Assembly: GCA_020081605.1 (NCBI GenBank)
Contig: JAHREC010000009.1
Span: 5,084,001-5,148,000 of the forward strand
Direction of reading: 5' to 3'
Length of the DNA stretch: 64,000 nucleotides
From: Albifimbria verrucaria
Taxonomy: Eukaryota; Ascomycota; Sordariomycetes; Hypocreales; Stachybotryaceae
Position numbers and translations under genes: made by a program
Part shown: positions 10,585-23,051 of the stretch, one piece after another
Numbering within the stretch: position 1 is the first letter of the stretch
Layout of the letters: each line of letters opens with the position of its first letter
The notes under the pieces: model-generated
Told to the model about the DNA's origin: nothing
Seen by the model: only the letters and a program-made list of their open reading frames with translations
Databases searched by the model: none

Positions 10585-12572
10585 TCAAGACCCAAACCCC
10601 AAGCGCAACTCCACTCCGATCGGGGGTTCTCCGTCACCTCCATCTGCCGAATCATCGTGGCTACGAGTTAACCACTTAGCTTCTCTAAACAATGCCAAAG
10701 GTGTTTTCCCGTAATTGTCTCTTATCTGTACATCAGCCCAGTTGTCAAGAAGGATGTTCATCTTCATAAATTCGTGGTCAAGTTGGGAACGACCCCACGC
10801 TCAAGGCGGTCTTTCCAACACTTGGCTATGTTATGCAGGGCCGTCCTGCCAGCTTTGTTACGTGAGTCGACGTCATGTCCTGCGTTGAGAAGAGATTTTA
10901 CGATGAGATGAAAATCCTCTTCGGATACTTGACGGTTGTCAACCAAATGATGGAGATATGTATTGCCGAACTTATCCGTGGCAGCAATGTCGAAATCGTC
11001 AGCGCTCATTATACCCACAAATAAGTTTCTGTGACTCTCCATGGAGAAGTGGGAGTTTCTGAGCAGCCCCATCAAGCTATCGCAACCATCCGCACTCTTC
11101 AATGAGCTGAGATGTAAGTTCTTCTCGAGGAGTCTGACCACATGATCATGAACCACTCCACTATCAGAAAAAAGACGATGGATTATTACCTTCCATAATG
11201 GATGGGCGCTTTCCTTGTTATCAGGTACGGAATACTTCAGCAAAAAGGCCAGGGAGTTGAGACCACCATCAAGGTCGAGGCCGACAGCATACCATAGCTT
11301 CTCAACCCAATGATTCTTGTCTGTAGGTTGATCCTCAATATGTGGATAGAGATAATCTGCAAACTTTCCATGATAACGATCCACGAATTTCTCGACTGTA
11401 TGGGCACTGACCAATGATCCCGCATCTATAAGGTGCTCGATGCAAGAAAAGATTACGCCACGGTAGTAAGGATATCGAGCTCCTGTTGCAAGCTCCAACT
11501 GGTAATCCCGAGCGATTCTATCTAGAGGCCTAGGATTTCCATTTGTCGTTTCTTCAGGGTCGAAACCGTAGCTTAATAAACACTTAATCAATTCCGGGTT
11601 TTGCTCGTCTGCTGCTCGCTCCAACAGTGTCTCTTGGTCGTGGTCTCTCAAGCGAGGATTTCGTCCGGCCTGCACGAGAGTGTGGAATGCTCTTTCCACT
11701 GCGTGACTGTCGTCGTCTTTTAGAAATGTGAGCATATCGAATACATCGAACTCGTATTGCCTCACTTCTAGATAGGTTCTTTTAGAGAAGCTCCTCTGTC
11801 AATAAGTCTTTGCAGCAAGTCAAGAGTGTCTACTCGTTGAAGTGCCACGTGAATCGGTGCCATATACTCTCTATCTTCGCCCCAGTTGATATCTGCGTCG
11901 TATTTGTCGAGAAGTTCCTCCCATAAAGTTTCAGGGTGGGCATGAATCGCAACGTGGAGGGCACTTAACTCAGGGTCGTCCCTTCCATTGACCCAAAAGC
12001 AACATTCTGGCTCGCTCCTCTTTCGAGTAAACATAGCGCTGTGGACTTATGTTTGTGCAATAGGGCCAGAAACAGTGGTGTCACACAGACAAACCCCTGG
12101 TATGGAAATCTCCCTCGAAATCTGCGAGTGCCTCCAGGTTCGCTCCTAAATCCAACAATCTTGCTACGAAGGCTTCGTGTCCCATAGCAGCAGCTATATG
12201 CAGAGGGGTTGCACCGCGGTAAAAGTGATATGTCTCGCTCGAAGGAAGATTGAAACGATCAACGTCTATGCCTTGAACTCGCACCCAGAAATCTGACTGC
12301 TTATTTTCCTTGTCAACCACTGTGTGTACAGAAGCTGCGTCTGGTGCAAAGTAGAGTAACTTGTCGAGAGTGGCCACCATACCATGGCGGGCAGCCCAAA
12401 TCGCGGCTATGGGACCCGTCTCACGTCGAAGATCTCTCTTATAGAGGATCTCTTCAGCTACAGGCTTCAGAACCTTGGAAGTTCTGGCCAGCGAAGCTAA
12501 ACCTTCAAGATCGACATTGTAACAGATGTTGAGATGGATTTCCGAAGGAAGACTAAGTAATATTGACCGCAT
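10585..12572 (-). CDS. F-box-like ankyrin-repeat protein
   Basis: The N-terminus (ATG at 12572) has an F-box-like segment (LPSEIHLNICYNVDLEGLAS) directly followed by ankyrin units such as GATPLHIAAAMGHEAFVARL, ELSALHVAIHAHPETLW, GNTYLHHLVDNRQ and AGRTALHNIAKCW. F-box proteins usually recruit substrates to SCF ubiquitin ligases, with the repeats binding the target; that role is inferred from family knowledge. The coding sequence is split by four net -1 shifts, near 12100 (GGGG/TTT), 12000 (TTTTGGG), 11772 and 10790 (CCC). Once these are allowed for, the ankyrin phase is continuous to the stop at 10585. A degenerate inverted paralogue lies at 1-1016, and both copies change frame at the same alignment position near their 3' ends. 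Confidence 0.65.
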
Positions 12573-12764
12573 GATAAGGCAGTATCACTCAAAGGGATTT
12601 GATATGGAAGACTCGTAGATTTGACTGAAATCAAGCTTCGGTTGATGCTCAACAAGAAACATATACATATTTATAGTTCCCTCCAGGAATCGATGCATGA
12701 GGAGCTTAGACATATCCTACTTCTGACGCAATAAATCTTCTACTCGATTTGATTGTTGCTTTAA

Positions 12765-12794
12765 TACAGTACTGTACAGTATGTACAGTACTTG
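12765..12794. repeat. Overlapping palindromes built on TACTGTA/TACAGTA
   Basis: Two perfect 12-bp palindromes overlap here: TACAGTACTGTA (12765-12776) and TACTGTACAGTA (12770-12781). A further TGTACAGTA follows at 12782-12790. They lie about 200 bp upstream of the F-box/ankyrin gene start and share their motif with the tandem repeat at 13044-13073. Confidence 0.75.
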
Positions 12795-13043
12795 CAATTC
12801 GGGTACCGTACTGTAGTATTGACAAAGAACGAAATTGGAATGTTGAGGCCAAAGGACAATGAAATGAATTTGATAACCACACCGATCCTTTGATCAATCG
12901 GAGCGTCTTCACTTCCCATTTTTCTGATATCCGGACATCAAAGCAGGACTACTCGTTACCCTTAAGCTCAGGCCCGCACCTGTTGAATTACATCAAAGGA
13001 TCCGGCACTGTTTGAAACACATTTCACTGCATTGCAATACAAA

Positions 13044-13073
13044 ACTGTACTGTACTGTACTGTACTGTACTGT
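13044..13073. repeat. Pentanucleotide microsatellite (ACTGT)6
   Basis: Six perfect tandem copies of ACTGT, followed after 7 bp by the inverted form AGTACAGTA. Confidence 0.9.
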
Positions 13074-14330
13074 AACCCAGTACAGTATATAATTATTCTT
13101 AACTGGAAATATATATATTTGCTTCTATCGATTGGCCTACAGCTGATGCAGAGTGGGACAGCAAGGGGAATGGACATTGTGAATGAGCGCTGGTTTTCAT
13201 TTATGTTATTTATAGTCGTCATGTGATGTACCCTGGGAGGTGAATTCAGTGTGGATGAAAGGCTTCTTGTTGACAGGATGATGTCCAATTCAAATTTGAT
13301 GGGGACATATCTGCCAGCCCGGTAGGAAAGTCCAGCGCTTCGACACACAATGCACACTGGACATCCGGGGTTGTGAGGTCTGGTGTTAGATCGTTCACAA
13401 CAACCTTGCAGCGCTTCTGCCACTGACCATCACGTAGTCTGGGTGATTGGTACACCATGTGTGGATATAGACTTGGCCGGTTAGGAGACGTCCTGCAACA
13501 GAATCTGGTTCTGGTGGTGAGGTGCCTACAAGACCAAGAGCCTCTGTATAACGGTTATGGCGGTAACCTAGCCAGCCCATAAAGGTACGAAGCCGCGATT
13601 ATAGGGTCCTATATTCTCACCAGCCGAGCTCTCAAATAAGAAGTGACCTCTAAGCGGATAAGTGAGCAGGGTGGAAGCCTGCAGCTCTAGGGTTGGAGAA
13701 AATCCAAATCGTCCTCGCGACAAGTCTGGCCCACCTCCCAAGTACATGCTTCTATATGCAGCGATATGCTCATCGCCTGTGCACGATGCATTTGTTACAT
13801 GTGTTCAGGGAGTATTAGACGTTGGCCGCAGTCGCAGTCTAATTTCTTCCTAGTAGACTCATCCAGCAATGTGGCCACAGAGACAACTGAGCCTCTTGTA
13901 ATTACGCTTGCCACATCTCGCTCTACCTGTTCCTTATCCCCGATGTAGCCAACAGTATGAAGTATCTTCTCGAGAGGTAATTAGATTTAAGCCAACCCGA
14001 GCAACTGCCAGTCCGCATTCTACAACATGTTGGTGGAAGGATCTGCTATGCATTCCATAAAATAGCCAGCGAGAGGATCTTGAAACAAAGCGTCTCTTAT
14101 AGTCCTTATGAAGTGACCGGTGTAACCTGATCGTCCAATCATTTCTACGGGGTTCTGGTTATCTTATTAGTTGGGGTAGTGATATTTCATCTTACAACCA
14201 TATTATATCTTTAGGTAAATCTATGGCAAGAGTGGACATGATCCAGCGGGTCGACCAATAAAATCCCTATACCCAGCAGCATATCCTCCAGGTCTTGCAG
14301 GCGAGCATATAGTGAGACGATTCAAATCAG

Positions 14331-15844
14331 TCATCTCGACCACAGGAACCGGGGTAGGCGTGTAGGCCGACTGCTCGACGACATCTTCCTAAGATTCAAA
14401 TCGGCATAGGGAAGAGGCGGTTGCGTAGGACTCGACAGGCATTGCATCCATGAATTTACTATGGGAATGGCTGAAAGATTATCGCCAGTCGTTGGAGGTT
14501 GGCAGCGTTCAACTTTATCGAGGCTTAGAGCTAGACGAACAGGGCGAGGCAGCCTATAGAAGCTGTCTAAAGACGGGTTCGCAGCGAACGCCTCGAATAC
14601 ATCCCAGGCATCCATCGCTCCAATGACCTCGACCGTTATCAGAGACTTATCGGAGGCGCTAGTGTGGGTAGAATCACTCAATGTTGCCCTTGCGCGATTC
14701 AAAATCACCATTATGTTCTGGAGAGTTGATTGACCAACAGGAAGCCTTTGGCCCCACGATCGTTCTCTGTATCGGTCAAGCACATCAACTACCGAGGAAT
14801 TTGCGAGTACATATGGCCGCAGGACGCAAAGGAAAAGTGATGGTAGGACGCTCTCACCATACGATAAGAGGGAACCGATCAGGTGGCTACGCCCTGAAGT
14901 TCGCCAGCGTTGGCAGTGAGGGCTACTTCTGTGTAGTTGCCTCCTCCTAAATGTGTAGAGCGCTTGCAAAAGTCCAAGACAAAAGCATTTCCATAACAGT
15001 ATAGTCCCACAGCGCCGGTAAGGTCTTCTCGAAAAGGCAGCCCCGAGTATGCGCATAAGCAAAAGCCCACAAATGGTGTCATGGCCGCTTCTGCGCGAAG
15101 CATGTAGTGTGCAGTGGTGTCCCAGTCGGTAAAAGCCTTGGTATCCTGCTTAACTATGCCCATATATGCCAGTTTCTCACGGTTCTGTAGGAATACGCTG
15201 GACCTGAGGGCACTTTTTGCCAAGGCTAACCAACGAACAGCGTCAGTACGGTTGTCGCACTCAGTCACACACTCTTCCCAAAGATCACCAATCTTTCTTC
15301 CGAGATAGACCGTTGTATCCAGAGAATCTATTGGACAAAGAAACTCATCGACGCCGATGCAGAATGCCAGCAGTAAAGTAAGTGCTGGGCGGGATGATGG
15401 TGTACCAGGTAACCACTGTTCTGAAAAGTGAATTGCATCACGGAGCGAGTAAAACTGCTCAGCGGTAGGAGCCCAGACAGGGAATTTATGATTTCCGAGC
15501 AGTATGAGATCGGACTGTACAGGAGCCTCGACTTCCATCCAACCAAGAACTATCTCACTGACTCGGCGCGCTGATGCACGCAGATCGAGAGATCCTTGCC
15601 ATACGGTCTTCCCAGCTAGCTCGTCAATGAATGTGCCCCCGCCCTGCAATAGCCGGGCCGCCCAGGGTCCGTTGGCGGCGAGTATGTTGGCAGGCGCGCA
15701 ACGGGGATTGAAGTGTTCGGCTCCCTCGTCCTTTGCAATTGGATTGCTAGCCAGAAGTTCAATTGCTTTTCCACGGAGAAAATCCACATCGTATCCAACT
15801 GTTGCGACAAAATCGAGAGTTGATTCCATGTCCATAGTAGCCAC
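14331..15844 (-). CDS. Unrecognised soluble protein of about 500 residues
   Basis: Two minus-strand frames (15844-14879 and about 14885-14331) join through one net -1 shift at GTAGCCACC near 14885. Together they give a plausible globular protein with good hydrophobic periodicity, no signal peptide and no clear membrane span. Noticeable segments include WAPTAEQFYSLRDAIHF, CIGVDEFLCPIDSLDTTVYLG, LWEECVTECDNRTDAVRW, TDWDTTAHYMLRAEAAMTPF and QNIMVILNRARATLSDST. The density of acidic and aromatic residues in helical stretches is reminiscent of an all-alpha enzyme, but I see no DDxxD/NSE terpene-synthase signature and assign no function. It lies 1.1 kb upstream of the divergently transcribed P450, so a metabolic link is possible but unproven. 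The C-terminal limit is uncertain. Confidence 0.55.
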
Positions 15845-16972
15845 GTTAAAGCAACCCTATAACAATGACAATATAATAGAGCCAAATAAGCAGTAGGAGA
15901 GGTATATTCACGTTTATGAGGCCTTTCTTGATATATCAACAAGTCGGTGTTATTCTGGTTCTTCCCAGGTCAAGAGTCACATCTAAATGGTATAAGAAGC
16001 TTATTGATAAATATATCCTAATGTCACCAATCATGCAGTTCCATTACTTGTTGAATCCTTTGGTATGTTTCCTAAACTATTATAGTAGGACCGAGTCGAG
16101 ATTCAAGTTTTACTGGATATACTTTATTGTGAATTCCTGTACTCACCGAACTGGCTGGCTGTTGGCCCTGGCTAATCGAGGTGCTATTTCTGCTGAAACA
16201 AGTTTATTGGGAAACCGCTGACGTATTCAGCCCAAAAACCTCATTAATTGTCTTTTCTGGAAATGATGATTTATGTTAAGTTCAATAGGTTATCATGAAG
16301 CCAATAGTATTAAGCCCAGGAAGCGAAACTGAATCGTAATTGTATGTTTGTATTATGCAAGACTAGTACCACTCTGTTACCGATTATTTCTGATCAGTAA
16401 CACGAAGAAGTAATGGGATTTATAAGCTCGGTCTGAAGGAAGCAATCTTATTAAGCTTGTAACACCGGGCTGCGTTCAGCTTTAGGTTGGCGTGGCTTTA
16501 ACAATATATTTTACTGCGACGATATCCTCGGATTAAGCAAATCGGTAAAAATAGTAGATTGATGCGGCGTTACTCTATTTTCCATTGGTCTTTACTGGTG
16601 GGTCTTACATTCCCAGCCAATACTGTCTTCTGCTTTCGAATAGTCGATCTTTATTTGTCAAGTGTATTATTATAGTTTGAGGTTAAACTGTCAAGACATG
16701 ACGTGTATCACATTCCGCTTTACATTGGTAAGTTTATGTCTTCCGAGTTTGCTATAATGAATTGACATAATTAATTATTGTGAACTCTAATAAGAATCTC
16801 TTCACGGACTTCTGCTCCTTACTTTATCTAAAAGGGGAATTTGTTTTAATCACCTCTTTTGCAATATACCTAAGAAAGTATATAACCTGGCATTGGGCCT
16901 CTGTCACTATTATATGGGAAATTGAAATGAAATATTCATTAAATCGGTCATCTGACACCAGGCATAATAAAC
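15845..16972. other. Divergent AT-rich promoter region
   Basis: A spacer of about 1.1 kb between the minus-strand unknown gene and the plus-strand P450. Several TATA-like stretches are present and no coding region is supported. A shared bidirectional promoter is possible. Confidence 0.4.
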
Positions 16973-18649
16973 ATGCTAAACAATCTATTCTTATTTTGTA
17001 TTAGTACTGTATGTATTAGCATATGCATCCAATACGTGCGCTTGAGGCTGTCAGTACGCCTTCTTCCTGGCCCAAAGCCGCTCCCAATCATTGGCAACCT
17101 CTTGGACCTCCCTAAGCGAGGCATTCCAACATTTTGCCAATGGCGAGATTATAAGCATCTGTATGGGCCAGTTATCTGCCTAACCGTCTTCGGCCAGACA
17201 ATTATTCTTCTTCAAGATCGTAAAGCAGCTCAGGGTATATTGGACATCAATTCACGGAAGTCAGCTGATAGGCCGAACTTGGAGTTTATCATGAAGCTCT
17301 GCGGCTGTAGCCAGGTCCTAGTGAATATGCAGTACGACGATCACTTTCGACGCAGCCGAAAAATGCTACATCAGCATGTAGGAACGAAAACTATGGTCAA
17401 ATTATATGATAAAGTGCAAGAAGATGAATCTGCCAGATTTTTAATTCAACTACTAAACCAAACTCAGCCTCTCAAAGATATATTACGCAGGTGAGCAATC
17501 AGCCTCTACAACATTAATATGTCATGTCGTACCAACAATTATGTGTTTAGTAACGTTGGGTCAACCTCTTTGCGGTTGATCTATGGATATCATATTGAGA
17601 GATGTAAACTTGACCCTTTGGTTGAGCTAATAGAGCGTGCAACAGCCGGTTTTACCCTTGCTATGGTCCCTATGACCTGCTTGGTGGACGTGCTCCCAAT
17701 GTTGCAATACCTGCCTTCGTGGTTTCCTGGCATGGGGTTCAAAAAGGAAGGTCGCCAAGTTAAGCAACTTTTTCAGGCTGTGGCAGATATCCCGTTTTCC
17801 TTCGTGCAGCAGCGAATGAACAGCGGCTCTTACGAACCGTGTTTTGTGTCCCGCCTGCTTGAACAACAAAGCGATGACGCCCAAAATAAAATTGACGAGA
17901 TTAATCGCGAAAATGAACTCGATATCAAATGGCTTGCTGCGGCTGCATATATGGGCAGTGTGGCAACAACGACAAGCACCCTGCACAGCTTTATTCTAGC
18001 AATGCTAAAGTTTCCAAAGGTGCAACGAAAAGCACAAGAAGAAATAGATCGGGTCATAGGCCACGAAAGACTGCCGTCACTACAGGACAGACGCTTGTTA
18101 CCGTATACGGATGCCATCGTCAAGGAAGCATTGAGATGGTTACCGGCTCTCCCGATGGGTATTCCACATGTATCATCGGATACTATCTTCTATGAGGACA
18201 TTCATATTCCACGTGGAGCGATCATATTCGCCTCAGTATATCAATTTTTGCACGATCCCGAAGTATATTCGAGCCCAGATCAATTCAGCCCAGAAAGGTT
18301 TCTATCTCCAAGAAACGAGCCAAATCCTCACAGCATAGCTTTTGGTTTCGGGCGAAGAAAGTGTCCTGGGCAATGCCTCTCCGAAGAGATGCTCTTTCTT
18401 AATATTGCTCAGCTACTATCCACCTTCGATATTCTAAGAATGTTAGATGGGAATGGTGCTGAAATTGAGCCTCTTGTTGAGGTAACGCCTGGGATTCATG
18501 CTGAATTAGTTGAATTTTCATGCAGAATTGTGCCGAGGAATGCGGAAAAGGTAGCCTTTCTTCGTAAGGTAGAGGCTAAGATACCGGTCCATGGAGGCGA
18601 TGCTGGGCTTCTAGACGGAATTCATCAGGTTTTAGGGCAAGGCTCATAG
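16973..18649 (+). CDS. Cytochrome P450 monooxygenase (microsomal, secondary-metabolism type)
   Basis: Two exons (16973-17490 and 17551-18649) joined by a 60-bp intron (GTGAGC..TTTAG) give about 538 residues, the usual length. The N-terminus is a membrane anchor followed by the Pro-rich hinge LLPGPKPLPIIGN. The K-helix ExxR is present (KEALRW), as are PERF and the heme loop FGFGRRKCPGQCLSE with its cysteine ligand. The I-helix reads AYMGSVATTTSTL, so the acid normally preceding the conserved Thr (as in A/G-G-x-D-T-T) is replaced by Ala. That acid helps proton delivery, so atypical chemistry or low activity is possible. Overall the pattern resembles O-methylsterigmatocystin-oxidoreductase-like fungal P450s. 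Neighbours are an unknown protein and an NAD-dependent epimerase. No frameshift is seen. Confidence 0.9.
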
Positions 18650-18933
18650 AGTAGGGTGGTTTTCATAGGGTATTAATAAATATTATCCTCGCAGATGACA
18701 ATACGAATATGTCTACAAAGAAAGGAGAGGTTCTAAAGTCCCAAGTATTCATTGTTTGCATATGAATTCCCAAGTTCTTTTATCTACGCATTATTGAAGT
18801 ATAATTGTTGTGGCTTACCGTAACGGCATCCTCTAAATCATGCCGTGCTTAAATTGGACCCCACTAAAGACAGGACAACCAGCAGAAGTAGAGTTCCATT
18901 ATCAGATATGTCTACATTTCCAATTTGCGAGGC

Positions 18934-19901
18934 TTAAGCTTCCTGCTTGGAACCGTCCAATCCCTCTGTGCCTGCCACCGAATCTCTTGCCGGCATCTCT
19001 AAACTCTTATAGTACTCGAGGATACCAAGTTCTTGTGGTTCCCAACCCAGAAGCCGGCGAGCTTTCTCACTAGAAGCGCGACAAGACAAAGATAAGTATG
19101 CTGTCAGCATTGGACCAAGCTGAGAAGTTGCTTCGGGACAAGCAAGATGCTTGGTTGGGGCGCCGATAGCATGGGCAACGACTGTGGATATTTCTTTGAG
19201 CCTGTTGGTCGTCTCCGAGGCAGCATTATAACATTCTCCAGCAATTCCTTTTTCAGCAGCAAGTAAATAAAGGCGGGCAGCATCATTTACATGCACCGTA
19301 GAGGTCCGAGTTGCTCCTTCATCGACAATCGGTACACCACCTATTGCGGCAGCTAAGCTCCCAAAGATACCAACCAGCTGCTCACCGGGTCCATATATCA
19401 AAGGGGCGAGCCGTATCACAGAGACACGCACACCCTGCGAAGCCCACTTCAGCGCATTTGAACTCGGGGTTGTGTGGTCGAAGAAGGGACTTGGATCGTT
19501 GGGGCTATTTTCAGTGGTCTCATTGCCGTCGGGATCCGCCTTCGTAATTACGGCGGTTGAAGAAACAACAAGAGCTTTGTTGGAACCGACCATAGCGGAG
19601 GCAATGGCATTGACGGCTGCCATATTGAGATTCACTGACTCTTCATAAGTCACAGTGGAGGATGCGGTGAAAGCGCTGGCGAGGTAGCACACAACATCGG
19701 CGTTGGAGGCTTCCTGGCTCAAAACGTTGAAAGATTCAAGATCTCCACGCACTGGTTGGCCGCCATTATTTTTATGATGGCGTCGCTTTTCACGCTGCGC
19801 GATAGACCACGGACCTGGTAGCCTTGGTCCGAGGCCAGCCTCACAAGGGCAGAGCCGATAAAGCCGCTAGCTCCTGTAACAAACACGGTTTTGGAGGTCA
19901 T
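18934..19901 (-). CDS. NAD(P)-dependent epimerase/dehydratase, extended SDR-like
   Basis: The start ATGACCTCC at 19901 opens a Rossmann fold with the dinucleotide motif VTGASGFIGSALVRLA. ALVVSSTAVI, IRLAPLIYGPGEQ and the STVHVNDAARLYLLAAEKG segment are standard for atypical/extended short-chain reductases. The usual YxxxK catalytic tyrosine position is not obvious (TTPSSNALKWASQG), as in the atypical SDR subgroup. One net -1 shift occurs in the A-run at about 19773; the N-terminal 46 codons and the rest otherwise join perfectly (DAIIK then NNGGQPVRGDLE). Total length is about 320 residues, normal for the family. It converges on the P450 with about 285 bp between stops. The substrate is unknown. 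Confidence 0.8.
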
Positions 19902-22900
19902 TGTCGATGTATGTAGCCGGGCAATATGAATTTTGTAGTAGAGATAATAGAAAGTTTTGTATAGCTGTATGAGCTGAAGTGAAGCGAGTTCTAAGCACTC
20001 TCAATAGACTACAGATTGGAGATATTTATACTTAAATTGACATATATAGCCCTGTCGTCAAATAGTGGTTCCAGATATGTTTTCGTTGACAACTGTGGTG
20101 GAACTCCGATCCCTGCAGAAATGCCAGTTAGTGCAAGCCGCCTGGCGGAGCGGGCCACGGTGGAGTTGCAGGTTCTCCGAAAACCAGGTTCAATTGACAG
20201 CAGTGGACTTTACCCTAAGGAGGTTCTAACTATCAAACCAAACAGCTACTTTTCCTCCGTCGGTTATTCCATCAATTTCTTGTAAGATCGCAGGAATGTC
20301 ATTGATTTACTATATTGGTTGTAGAACTAAAGAGTGCGTAACTAGGTGTTGTTTTCTGGCCTACCTTGACGAGTTCGGTATTTTCTATGAGACCTAGGAA
20401 CAAACAAATTGTGATCCATCATCTCTCTACTCTTTAGACGAGGCCCCTATTTTGTAGACTTTATTCAGTTCTTCCTGTTGCACAGCGTGATGTCAGTCAG
20501 TTGCCATGTGTTTTGGCAGTACGGGTGTCACAGCTGTGGCATACTCATTGATGCACTCCTGATAAGATCGTCGGATGTGGCACAGCGCGCCTCGACTGAG
20601 GAACTGTTGAACATGGAAAGAACCTTTTAGAGCATTCATGTGCAATCGTCTTCTTAACCAGTTCATAGGCTAATATGTAAACGAACGATTGCTATGTCAA
20701 TGAAAATATCGAAGCACAGCACCGCATTAGAGTCCTCTCACTATAGCCTTTCGGGATATTATTTCAATATATCATTCCAAACCCCCATAGCCAATATGGC
20801 CCCTAGTCTTTTATTCAGTCTTTTCAAGCTTGACTAGTACGTTATGTATTGTGAGATTGATAATAAAACCTAGGCTCTCAGTGGTCGTGTGTAGGTACAA
20901 ACAAAAGTCACCGTGATGGATAGAAGAATCCCTCATTCACACAGTACGTGTCTAAGATTACTTTTTCATTTATATATTTCTGCGTAACAAACGGAAGTGG
21001 AATAAAATTTCACTCGAACTGTCGAGAACCTTCAGACCCGGCACTGCTGGACTCTTGACAAATCCCTACCCCTAAATCTAGCAGTCCGCAATAAATTCCT
21101 CCTGGGCTTCGATGGTAAATCTCCTGAGCCTCTACCAACGACATTGGAAGAAATGAGCCAAGAATCCGGTATGGAAACATGTTGGATTCGCCTGATGGGT
21201 AGGGAGAAAGGAGCCAGGATCCGAGAGAAGGATGGCTGTGATAAAGAATATCAGATTGCAGATATCGAAATTAGACAAACAATTTCAGGGACTATCGATG
21301 AATGTCTTCATAAAAACTTTGGATCATTCTTCCAAGAGGAGCACTCCATCGCTCCATCCCCTCTTCTGGTCGGATTTAGCATCGTGTTTGACCTTTGGAT
21401 TCTTTTATTCTCTCCAAAATTCCTGCAGCACGTCATGTCTTGGCTGAAATTTCAAAAGCTAGCCAAGGAGGCCATGCGTCACGAACAGGAAAATATCCCA
21501 ACCCCTGTCTGCGCGAGACACTTCCTGCCTGTAGGCTTGCCACATATGCCAGAGACTCCTAAGAACTTGCAACGCCATTCGTACACGACAAATCCGAAGA
21601 CTGAATCATGCCAAGTAGGCCTCATTCAAAATGCAGTCACCAAATCTATCCACACCTTTCATAGCTAGGACGACCCAACTGCGACTCGCAGCTTGACAAC
21701 TGAATAAGCAATACGAGGTCGCACATTAGTTGGGCTGAAAGGCTGAAGAGTAGCACCTCTGGGTCTCCATTCTGATAGGAAAGGATAGTACGTCTGGAAT
21801 TTCTAGTTTTCGTTCGCGTGACCCATTGCCAAAGACGAATGAGCCACTCGTGAGCAAGCTTCTCAGCATTAGAGGGTGTAAGAGTGAGACAAGACATTGA
21901 ATTTTATGTCATTGGTTAGACACGATTGCAGTCGAGCCTATGAGACTGCAGAAATGCCACGCAATGACTTATATTGATTGTGCTATTTTTATGCGCTACG
22001 CTTCAGCTCCTCCTTACTCACTTTGGTGATCGAAGGCGTTTTACAGCCCTGACACATGCCGTGTCACTTTACTCGATTGCAACTCGCATAAACTCCCACC
22101 AGCGAGTGTCATATTATACGTGTATGCTGGCCTTAAGTTGATGCACTAAGACTAAGCAGCTGAAGTCAGCTGATGGCAGAACATTCACCCGAAGCTTGGT
22201 CTAGCCCTAAACAATGCTGACTGGCTTGTCTTATCCGACAGCCCTCATGATACATTTTGATGATCGTAGCAACTCAAGTAAACCAAGTGGATTTGGAATA
22301 CAAGTATCAGATCGGGAGAAATCATTAGTCCTATGCAGGAACAAGATTCATGATCGATGGCCACCCAGAATACCGTGTACACTGAGCATCAGCAATATAC
22401 CTATAAGCACAAATCTGGCCTGGTACGAAATGCCTGGGTTATGGCTAGACAAGTTCAAGGGACGAAAAGATGAAGAAGACGAAGAAAACAACCACCGCTA
22501 AAGTCCAAGCGGCTCGTATTCAATTAAAGGTTAAGCTTTTCTAGGCAGAACGGCTGAAGTATTCGCAGCTACTTAGTCTACATGCCTTTCTCAGCCTCTT
22601 GGTGGCTGTTTCCTTGGTCGGAAAACGCCCCAAAACAAACGAAAATGAAGAGCACTGCCTCGGAACGGTCACTAAATACGAGAACGACAGATCATGTGGT
22701 AGTGACGCAATCAAACATCATGTGCCCTCATCGCCCAGCTCTCCGATGGCTTCGTACTAGGAAATGGCGCAGCTGCCTTAGAACTATTCCGAGGCTTCGG
22801 AACGAGAATTGCACTTTGACAGCTGGTAAGACTTCGCCGCCCGAGGCTGGAACTGAGGTAAGCTCTTACCTACAACTCAGGCAGGCATCACGGCTGGGAA

Positions 22901-23051
22901 AAGAGCACGTATTATCATTATCGTCGAAAACATATAAGAGGCCCCAATCACCTACCAAGAAGTAAGTTATTCTCCATAAGAGCCAACTCATTCATACTTG
23001 CTCTACTGCATAACAACCTTTTTGTCATCCGCCAGCTATCAATAAATCAAG
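19902..23051. other. Gene-poor stretch with weak open frames
   Basis: Open frames at 20016-20285, 21144-21668 (174 codons), 22214-22501 and 22582-22965 on plus, and 21646-21897 on minus, show no recognisable domain, signal peptide or intron structure. The 21144-21668 frame is the longest and contains a hydrophobic stretch (LLVGFSIVFDLWILLF), but it has no upstream promoter-like signal. I would not call any of these a gene without transcripts. The last 60 bp are the leader of the But2-domain gene. Confidence 0.3.

Larger units (their letters stand above)
12573..14330. other. Intergenic; simple and palindromic repeats, no supported gene
   Basis: Contains the ACTGT/TACTGTACAGTA repeats listed separately. 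Two overlapping minus-strand frames at 13246-13580 (including CTNHPDYVMVSG and LTTPDVQCALCVEALDFP) could be a short gene fragment, but I recognise no family. The remainder to 14330 shows nothing. Confidence 0.35.

Noticed and set aside
14331..15844. Assigning the unknown protein as a terpene synthase from its position beside a P450
   Set aside because: No DDxxD, NSE/DTE or other synthase motif is visible; context alone is not enough.
21144..21668. 174-codon open frame as a gene
   Set aside because: No recognisable domain, no supporting promoter or splice signals, and composition like non-coding DNA.
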